Source: Polynucleobacter sp. (GTDB taxonomy: Bacteria > Pseudomonadota > Gammaproteobacteria > Burkholderiales > Burkholderiaceae). From it: 53,362 bases of DNA. The notes beneath the pieces were generated by a model. The model was not told the origin of the DNA. It worked only from the letters and a program-made list of their open reading frames with translations, and ran no database searches. Below are positions 47,632 through 53,362 of the stretch, piece after piece. Positions within the stretch are counted from its first letter, which is position 1. Every line of letters begins with the position of its first letter. The position numbers were made by a program, and so were the translations under genes. The stretch lies in contig JAEMSI010000009.1 of assembly GCA_016462905.1 (NCBI GenBank), forward strand, positions 1 to 53,362. The letters are read 5' to 3'.

Positions 47632-48894
47632 ATGTGGACAATTCCCATCGAACTTGAAATTGGCTTGCGGTATACCCGCTCTAAGCGAAGAAAGACCGTG
47701 GGTCAGCGTGATGGTTTTCTGTCTTTTATTTCTGGAATTTCAATGGCCGGTATTGCCCTTGGCGTTGCGGCTCTGATTGTGGTTCTTTCGGTGATGAATG
47801 GTTTTCAAAAAGAGGTGCGCGATCGAATGCTTTCAGTTTTATCGCATATTGAAGTAAATGCACCTCAAGGCCTAGAAAATTGGGAGGCTGTTTCAAATAC
47901 GCTAGCAAGCAAACCTCATGTGCTTGGCGTTGCTCCCATGGTCAGTTCTCAGGGTTTATTGAGTCGCGGTGAATCGATGCGGGGAATTGCAGTGAGGGGA
48001 ATTGACCCTAATTTAGAAGGCAGAGTTTCAGATTTACCAAAACAATTTTTAGCGGGCAATATTCAGGATTTAAAAGCCGGTCAATTTGGGGTGGTGTTGG
48101 GCTCGCAACTCGCTTCTATTCTTGGAGTCAAGATGGGCGAGCGGGTAAGTCTTTTAGTGCCCGAGGGTGATTTAACACCTGCTGGGGTAATGCCGAGAAT
48201 GCGCGCTTTAAAAGTCGTTGGCATTGTGGATAGTGGTCACTATGAGTATGACAGCACCTTGGCTATTTTGCATTGGCAAGATGCAGCCGCTCTATTACGT
48301 TTGCATGATCCTACTGGATTAAGAGTGAAGTTAGATGATATGCAATTAGCACCGCAGATTGCTCCACAATTGGCATTATCAGTTCCTCAGGCTTTATGGG
48401 TTAGCGATTGGTCGCGGTCGAATCGCAATTGGTTTGCTGCCGTTCAAACCGAAAAGAAAATGATGTTCATTATTTTGACTTTAATTATTGCGGTGGCAGC
48501 CTTTAATTTAGTCTCTACATTAGTGATGACGGTTACAGATAAACAGGCTGATATTGCCATCTTACGAACCATGGGTGCAAGCGCAGGAATGGTACAGCGA
48601 ATTTTTTTAGTTCAAGGTTTAGCAATTGGTTTTATGGGCTCATTAGTAGGGGTTTTATTTGGTTTGTTAATTGCCCTTAATATCGATGTGATTGTTCCAG
48701 TGATTGAAGCTCTATTAGGGGTGCAATTTTTGCCACGCGATATTTACTTCATTAGTCAGTTGCCATCCGATGTGCGCTTGAGCGATGTAGTAACGGTTGG
48801 TTTGATGGCTTTTGTCTTATCCATTTTGGCCACTTTATATCCCAGTTGGCGTGCTGCAAAGGTAAGACCAGCAGAGGCATTACGTTATGAGTGA
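47632..48894 (+). CDS. lolC: lipoprotein-releasing ABC permease LolC/LolE type
   Basis: 420 residues. Four membrane helices, one near 35-55 and three in the C-terminal third (about 280-400), with a large periplasmic domain between. The start region EIGLRYTRSKRR and FISGISMAGIALGVAALIVVLSVMNGF is diagnostic of LolC/E. With LolD it extracts lipoproteins from the inner membrane. Only one permease gene is present, so it probably forms a homodimer. Overlaps lolD by 8 bp. Confidence 0.93.
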   Translation: MWTIPIELEIGLRYTRSKRRKTVGQRDGFLSFISGISMAGIALGVAALIVVLSVMNGFQKEVRDRMLSVLSHIEVNAPQGLENWEAVSNTLASKPHVLGVAPMVSSQGLLSRGESMRGIAVRGIDPNLEGRVSDLPKQFLAGNIQDLKAGQFGVVLGSQLASILGVKMGERVSLLVPEGDLTPAGVMPRMRALKVVGIVDSGHYEYDSTLAILHWQDAAALLRLHDPTGLRVKLDDMQLAPQIAPQLALSVPQALWVSDWSRSNRNWFAAVQTEKKMMFIILTLIIAVAAFNLVSTLVMTVTDKQADIAILRTMGASAGMVQRIFLVQGLAIGFMGSLVGVLFGLLIALNIDVIVPVIEALLGVQFLPRDIYFISQLPSDVRLSDVVTVGLMAFVLSILATLYPSWRAAKVRPAEALRYE

Positions 48895-49576
48895 ATTAGT
48901 ATTAAAAGCAAGTAGCTTAGCCAAGACTTATGGTCAAGGCGCAACAGCAGTTGAAGTTTTAAAAGACGTTCACCTTGAATTGCATGCTGGCGAAAAGGTT
49001 GCCATTGTGGGCTCATCGGGCTCTGGTAAAAGTACTCTATTGCATTTATTGGGCGGTCTAGACGCGCCATCAAAAGGCGATATTTATTTGACTGGAAATC
49101 ATCTCGCAAAATTGAGTGCCAGTGAATTGGATCGCATTCGTAATCATCAACTTGGTTTCATTTATCAATTCCACCACCTTTTAGATGAATTTTCTGCTAT
49201 AGAAAATGTCGCATTACCTTTACGGATTCGAGGTGTGGGTAGGTCGCAAGCGGAAGAGGAGGCTAAAGCAGTTTTATCCGCCGTAGGCTTAGCCAATCGA
49301 CTTTTACATACTCCAGCAGAATTATCCGGCGGCGAACGTCAGCGAGTTGCGGTAGCAAGAGCATTAGTGGGAAAGCCATCCTGTGTTTTGGCGGATGAGC
49401 CTACTGGTAATTTGGATGCCGAGACAGCCGATGTCGTTTTCGATTTGATCTTGAGTTTGGCGAAACAGCAAGGTACGGCATTTTTGATTGTTACCCATGA
49501 TCCGCTTCGTGCTAGACGCTGTGATCGAATCTTAACTTTAGAGCGCGGCGCTTTAAAGTCTTTTTCAGGTGTTTAG
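48887..49576 (+). CDS. lolD: lipoprotein-releasing ABC ATPase LolD
   Basis: 229 residues. Walker A GSSGSGKST near residue 43, Q-loop QFHHLLDEFSA, signature LSGGERQRVAVARALV, Walker B LADEPTGNLD, all in the MacB/LolD subfamily. ATG overlaps the lolC end, so the two are translated together. The tatD gene follows 4 bp later. Confidence 0.95.
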   Translation: MSELVLKASSLAKTYGQGATAVEVLKDVHLELHAGEKVAIVGSSGSGKSTLLHLLGGLDAPSKGDIYLTGNHLAKLSASELDRIRNHQLGFIYQFHHLLDEFSAIENVALPLRIRGVGRSQAEEEAKAVLSAVGLANRLLHTPAELSGGERQRVAVARALVGKPSCVLADEPTGNLDAETADVVFDLILSLAKQQGTAFLIVTHDPLRARRCDRILTLERGALKSFSGV

Positions 49577-49580
49577 TTTT

Positions 49581-50393
49581 ATGTGGCTTGATACCCATTG
49601 TCACTTAGATGCGCCTGAATTTTTATCGGACTTGGATCGCATTATTGATCATGCGCTTGAGAATCAAGTAGAAGGTATTTTATTGCCCGCAGTTCGTGCT
49701 CATGATTTTGTTTTAGTTCAAGAGTTGGTAGAACGTTACCAAGGTAGAATGCCCAATTTAGTTTATACCTTGGGTATTCATCCTCTATATACCGATCGAG
49801 CACAAGATAAGGACTTGAAAATCTTGGAAGATGCTGCAACAACAGCGATTCTCGATCCTCATTTTGTTGGGATCGGGGAAATCGGCTTAGATTATTTTGT
49901 AGATGGCTTAGACCCTCGCCGACAAGCCTTTTTTTATGAGGGGCAACTTGCCATTGCAGAGGCTTTAAAGTTGCCTGTCATTTTGCACGTTCGTCGCTCA
50001 CAAGATATGATTTTAAAAGGCTTAAGAAGTCGTAATATTGTTGGTGGTATTGCCCACGCATTTAACGGAAGTTTTCAACAAGCGGAGCAGTTTATCCAAT
50101 TGCAATTTAAGTTGGGTTTTGGCGGCGCCGCAACCTATGAACGTGCTTTGCAAATTCGCCGACTTTTAAAAGATTTACCCATTGAGAGTATCGTCACAGA
50201 AACCGATTCACCCGATATTCCTCCCGCTTGGTTGCGGGATAGCGATGTGCGGCGCAATGAACCTGCTTTTGTCGCTCGAATTGCTGAAAGCCTTGCTGAA
50301 ATTCGAGGTATTGCAGTACCTGAGTTTGCTCGCACAGTTAAACAAAATGCGCTAAACGTCCTACCTCGTTGGTCTAATCTTTTAGCTGCTTAA
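49581..50393 (+). CDS. TatD-family metal-dependent hydrolase
   Basis: 270 residues, TIM-barrel amidohydrolase-like nuclease. Metal ligands in DTHCHLDAPEF at the start, GEIGLDYF, ILHVRRSQD, AHAFNGS, and VTETDSPDIPP. The family has 3'-5' exonuclease or deoxyribonuclease activity. The ATG at 49581 (MWLDTHCHLD) is chosen over an earlier TTG/GTG-type start at 49569, which would lie inside lolD. comEC starts 3 bp after its stop. Confidence 0.92.
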   Translation: MWLDTHCHLDAPEFLSDLDRIIDHALENQVEGILLPAVRAHDFVLVQELVERYQGRMPNLVYTLGIHPLYTDRAQDKDLKILEDAATTAILDPHFVGIGEIGLDYFVDGLDPRRQAFFYEGQLAIAEALKLPVILHVRRSQDMILKGLRSRNIVGGIAHAFNGSFQQAEQFIQLQFKLGFGGAATYERALQIRRLLKDLPIESIVTETDSPDIPPAWLRDSDVRRNEPAFVARIAESLAEIRGIAVPEFARTVKQNALNVLPRWSNLLAA

Positions 50394-50396
50394 ATA

Positions 50397-52898
50397 GTGC
50401 GTTTTGCAATTGCGGCATGGATTGCCGGGGGATCCCTTGCATTTTTTCTAGAAGACATCCCTAGTAGTTATTTCTTTTGGCTCTCAGTAGTATCTGTCAT
50501 TCTTACCGTATCTTGTTTGTACTGGATCAGGAGTGCGGGTGTTTTTAAAGTGGCGTTGTCCATCACGATACCAATTATTTTTGCGCTACTGGGGTTTTGG
50601 TGGAGTGTTGAATTTATTCAGGCGCGCTTACAAACTACCTTACCTACTGAATACGAGTTAGTTGACTTAGAAATAGTGGGAATAATTGATCAGTTGCCTC
50701 AGGGGGATAAAGTAGGCCAGCGATTCAGTTTTGATGTAGAGCAGTGGCTAATCGACTCTATTCAACCTTTGCGGCCTTTTCCTAAACGAGTCTATTTATC
50801 CTGGAATCCTTCTTGGCGCAGTGCATATAAAAAATCCTCAGCGCTTGAATCAATCTCTTTACCAGATTTAATTCCTGGCCAGCGTTGGCGATTTAAGGTG
50901 AGGTTAAAACGCCCACGCGCTTTATTAAATCCCCATAGTTTTGACTTCGAGCGTTGGATGTTTCATCACGATTTTGCGGCGCATGGCTCGGTTCGTTCAG
51001 GACTCTTGCTTAATGAAATTCCAAGTCATTTTTCTTTCCCCAGATTGATTGAAAAACAACGTTGGACTATACGAGAAAAAATCAGCCGTTTATTACCCAC
51101 CGACGCGAAATACCGCGGCGTATTAGTTGCTTTAGTGATTGGCGATCAAAATGCTATTCCGCAAGAGGATTGGCGAATTTTTAATGCCACAGGTGTAGGC
51201 CATCTTATTTCGATATCGGGTTTACATGTAACCATGTTGGCAGGATTGGGCTCGGCTTTGGGAATATTTTTATGGCGTAAACAATACCTTCCTTTAGTTT
51301 TTCCGACTTATCGAATCGGGGCAGTACTAGCATTTATCACCGCATTTTTATATGCATGGTTAGCAGGCTTTCAAATACCCGCGCAACGCACAATGTATAT
51401 GCTTGGGGTAGCTTGCTTGGCTTTATGGGCCAATCGAATCTCACGACCATTTGATATTTGGTGGTGGGCTTTATTTTTGGTCATGATAGTAGACCCAATG
51501 GCAGCCTATACACCAGGATTTTGGTTGTCATTTGGGGCCGTAGCCGCCATCTTGTATGGTATGGGCGAATCGTCAAGCCTAATGGGAATACCCACGGGTA
51601 AGGAGTATGAGCGTAGTTTGCGAATCAGAATCTATCAAGCAATCTGCGAAGCAACGCGTTTGCAAATACTGGTCACTATTGCTTTGTTGCCATTTACCTT
51701 GTATTGGTTTTATCAATTCTCATTGGCTTCCATTATTGCGAATGCCCTAGCAATACCCTTAATCAGTTTTGTGGTGACTCCATTTGCGATTGCAGGAGCC
51801 TTCTTGCCAGATTGGGCAGCCACCTTTTTTCTCAATAGCGCTCATGCTGCTATGGAATTATTGGGTTTATTTTTAAATTGGACCGCCTCTTGGTCATGGT
51901 CAGTTGTATGGTCGCATCAACCCCATTTCTTCGCTTTACTCATATCACTGGTAGGAGTTATTTGGTTTATTGCTCCAGGCCCATTGAGAGTAGGATGGTA
52001 TTGGCGCTGCTTAGGTTTAGTTTTGATTTGTATTTTATTTATTCGTACTGATTCGTCATTAAAGTATGGAGAATTTAAAGCGACCGTATTTGATATAGGG
52101 CAGGGAAGCGCTGTTTTGGTCGAGACAAGGCAACATCGTATGTTGTATGACACGGGCCCCAGTCAAGGTAAAGATAATGCAGGCGAACGAATTTTATTGC
52201 CATTTTTTCGTGGTGAGGGAATTCGGAAAATAGATCGATTAGTCATTAGCCATAAAGATACTGACCATACCGGCGGTTTTAAAAGTCTTTTAAATGGAAT
52301 CGCAATCGATTCATTTTTAGGTTCAATACCAGAAGACCATGAACTAATGAATGATTTAATTTTTAGCTCGACCCCATCCTTGCCTTGCCGTTATGGACAA
52401 AGCTGGAATTGGGATGGCGTTGAATTTAAGGTGTGGCACCCTTCTGAAGCAATGAGTTTTAGTCCTGATTTACATCAAGGAAAACCAAATGAATTGAGTT
52501 GTGTGATTGAGGTTCGAAATCAATCTACTTCTTTTTGGTTAACCGGTGATATTGAGAAAAATGGTGAACGTGAATTAAGCGAACGATTAGAGGAGCAATC
52601 CTTTTTAAGAAAATTAAATCATCGCCCGGTTGTTTTTATGGCTCCCCATCACGGTAGCAAAACATCGTCGTCAAGATCTATCATGGAATCCCTTCAGCCT
52701 AGCTATGCTTTTTCGCAAAACGGTTATTTAAATCGCTATGGACATCCCCATCCCAGCATTCTTTCCCGTTATCAGGAATATGGTTTGGATTTAATCCAAA
52801 CCCCGCATACGGGTGCGCAAATTTGGCACTCTGGTAAAAATCAACTTAATTTTTATTTCTATCGTCAAAGATATAAAAGGGTGTGGCATCGAGATTAG
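50397..52898 (+). CDS. comEC: DNA internalisation-related competence protein ComEC/Rec2
   Basis: 833 residues, GTG start. An N-terminal soluble domain follows two to three membrane segments. Then the Competence domain has about eight helices (GHLISISGLHVTMLAGLG near 275-292, AQRTMYMLGVACLALW). The C-terminal metallo-beta-lactamase domain has TVFDIGQGSAVLVETR, LVISHKDTDHTGG and FMAPHHGSKTSS. All domains are complete, so DNA uptake is possible. comEA and pilus genes are not in the window. Last gene before the integration boundary. Confidence 0.94.
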   Translation: MRFAIAAWIAGGSLAFFLEDIPSSYFFWLSVVSVILTVSCLYWIRSAGVFKVALSITIPIIFALLGFWWSVEFIQARLQTTLPTEYELVDLEIVGIIDQLPQGDKVGQRFSFDVEQWLIDSIQPLRPFPKRVYLSWNPSWRSAYKKSSALESISLPDLIPGQRWRFKVRLKRPRALLNPHSFDFERWMFHHDFAAHGSVRSGLLLNEIPSHFSFPRLIEKQRWTIREKISRLLPTDAKYRGVLVALVIGDQNAIPQEDWRIFNATGVGHLISISGLHVTMLAGLGSALGIFLWRKQYLPLVFPTYRIGAVLAFITAFLYAWLAGFQIPAQRTMYMLGVACLALWANRISRPFDIWWWALFLVMIVDPMAAYTPGFWLSFGAVAAILYGMGESSSLMGIPTGKEYERSLRIRIYQAICEATRLQILVTIALLPFTLYWFYQFSLASIIANALAIPLISFVVTPFAIAGAFLPDWAATFFLNSAHAAMELLGLFLNWTASWSWSVVWSHQPHFFALLISLVGVIWFIAPGPLRVGWYWRCLGLVLICILFIRTDSSLKYGEFKATVFDIGQGSAVLVETRQHRMLYDTGPSQGKDNAGERILLPFFRGEGIRKIDRLVISHKDTDHTGGFKSLLNGIAIDSFLGSIPEDHELMNDLIFSSTPSLPCRYGQSWNWDGVEFKVWHPSEAMSFSPDLHQGKPNELSCVIEVRNQSTSFWLTGDIEKNGERELSERLEEQSFLRKLNHRPVVFMAPHHGSKTSSSRSIMESLQPSYAFSQNGYLNRYGHPHPSILSRYQEYGLDLIQTPHTGAQIWHSGKNQLNFYFYRQRYKRVWHRD

Positions 52899-52927
52899 AG
52901 ATGCTAAGAAGAGCTGGATTAACCATT

Positions 52928-52967
52928 AAAAAAGGGCTTCAGAGCAAATTTGCCTTGAAACCCTTTT
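52928..52967 (-). terminator. terminator downstream of tRNA-fMet remnant, shared with comEC end
   Basis: AAAAGGG (52930-52936) pairs with CCCTTTT (52961-52967), with inner pairs TTCA/TGAA and GCAAATTTGC. On the minus strand it ends in at least six T, which fits termination of a tRNA transcript; it could also stop comEC weakly. Confidence 0.7.
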
Positions 52968-52973
52968 GATGTT

Positions 52974-53018
52974 TGGTTGCGGGGATAGGATTTGAACCTA
53001 TGACCTTCGGGTTATGAG
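52974..53018 (-). other. 3' fragment of tRNA-fMet, probable attachment site of an integrated element
   Basis: On the minus strand a 45-base piece covers the anticodon loop CTCATAA (anticodon CAT), half stem CCCG, variable region, T-arm ATAGG/CCTAT, acceptor strand CCCCGCA and A-CCA, matching initiator tRNA-Met. Upstream of it the expected GGG half-stem, D-arm and 5' acceptor strand are missing; the sequence reads into GTGCGTAATCGAA instead. Such a 3' remnant is typical of an att site left at one end of a genomic island. Confidence 0.8.
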
Positions 53019-53060
53019 TTCGATTACGCACCCATTAAATTGTTGTATTATATAGTATTA

Positions 53061-53090
53061 TTGCCAAAGTAGTATACAAAGTAGTATACT
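53061..53090 (+). promoter_or_regulatory. recombinase promoter with 12-bp tandem repeat
   Basis: TTGCCA (53061-53066), an 18-bp spacer and TATACT (53085-53090) form a promoter. Two perfect head-to-tail copies of AAAGTAGTATAC (53066-53077 and 53078-53089) fill the spacer and -10. Each copy holds GTATAC, and TAGTATACTA (53082-53091) is a palindrome. This looks like a repressor operator. The DNA from 53023 to 53095 is AT-rich. Confidence 0.55.
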
Positions 53091-53128
53091 AATTCATGAG
53101 TTTTTCGTCTATTTCACAAGGAAAAAAC

Positions 53129-53362
53129 ATGAAAAAAGTCTGTATCTATGTTCGTGTGTCCACCACCAAACAGACCGTAGAGAACCAAATACAAGTCCTT
53201 AGAGAGTATTCAGAACGATGTGGGTACCAAATCACTCAAATCTACTCAGATAACGGTATATCGGGTTCTAAGGGACGTCAGGATCGTCCTGGACTGGATC
53301 AGATGTTAAAAGATGGAGTTCAACGGAAGTTTGAGATGGTTTTAGTCTGGTCTGTGGATAGA
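53129..53362 (+). CDS. serine recombinase (resolvase/invertase family), cut by window end
   Basis: 78 codons are visible. It opens MKKVCIYVRVSTTKQTVENQ, with the nucleophilic Ser11 in YVRVST, then NGISGSKGRQDRPGL and FEMVLVWSVDR, the conserved catalytic region of the resolvase fold. AAGGA at 53118-53122 supports the ATG at 53129; an in-frame ATG at 53096 is less likely. The C-terminal DNA-binding part, and so the subtype (small resolvase or large integrase), is outside the window. It reads away from comEC, into the inserted element. Confidence 0.9.
   Translation, partial: MKKVCIYVRVSTTKQTVENQIQVLREYSERCGYQITQIYSDNGISGSKGRQDRPGLDQMLKDGVQRKFEMVLVWSVDR

Noticed and set aside
47632..48894. Missing second Lol permease (lolE) as a deletion
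   Set aside because: A single LolC/E-type permease with one LolD is a common arrangement outside enterobacteria, and the gene spacing is normal.
53096..53128. Earlier ATG for the serine recombinase
   Set aside because: It is in frame but has no ribosome site, while AAGGA precedes the ATG at 53129, and the family usually starts there.
1..53362. CRISPR array, insertion sequence or transposase
   Set aside because: No regularly spaced repeats, transposase or IS-type inverted repeats with target duplications were seen within the window.

Overview
The window looks like a Polynucleobacter-type chromosome (Betaproteobacteria, Burkholderiaceae). This is inferred from overall gene content and protein style: a rpsF-priB-rpsR-rplI operon, alaA-hom-thrC-moeA-moaD-moaE, an isc cluster, lysS-prfB-recJ-rpfE, a single LolC-type permease and moderate GC. 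No database search was possible. Coding density is very high and almost everything is housekeeping.

Layout, left to right. 1-4200: tRNA-Cys, a small lipoprotein, lexA with an SOS operator right at its start codon, an L-asparaginase, then the ribosomal-protein/PriB operon leading into dnaB. 5660-15829 (minus strand): an NlpC/P60 lipoprotein and a PIN-PhoH ATPase; a 209-bp gap with a candidate structured RNA ending in an intrinsic terminator; bcp; and a lipid A aminoarabinose (Ara4N) cluster read as Mth938-like gene, arnT, arnB, arnC, arnA formyltransferase, arnA dehydrogenase, arnD. ArnA is split into two proteins, and no arnE/arnF or ugd is seen. 15920-21946 (plus): alanine aminotransferase, homoserine dehydrogenase, threonine synthase, then molybdopterin genes. 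21984-24095 (minus): a 3-hydroxyacyl-CoA dehydrogenase, a phosphate acyltransferase and a GIY-YIG protein. 24161-29600: clpB, an MFS transporter and isocitrate lyase. 29695-34459: HIT protein, DUF1841 protein, nth, an RnfB-like ferredoxin, an intracellular PHB depolymerase and an aspartate aminotransferase. 34560-42156: uvrB and the full iscRSUA-hscBA-fdx operon. 42162-47584 (minus): lysS, prfB with its programmed +1 frameshift, recJ and rpfE. 47632-52898: lolC, lolD, tatD, comEC.

The right end is different. After comEC and a terminator comes only the 3' part of an initiator tRNA-Met gene, from the anticodon loop to CCA. Its 5' half is replaced by AT-rich DNA, followed by a promoter with a 12-bp tandem repeat and the start of a serine recombinase that runs off the window. 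This is best read as one end of an integrated mobile element at a tRNA-fMet attachment site; its cargo lies beyond the window.

Within the window the most notable items are this element boundary, the candidate RNA upstream of phoH, the predicted leaderless, operator-overlapped lexA start, and the reduced arn cluster. No CRISPR array, insertion sequence or rRNA gene was seen.
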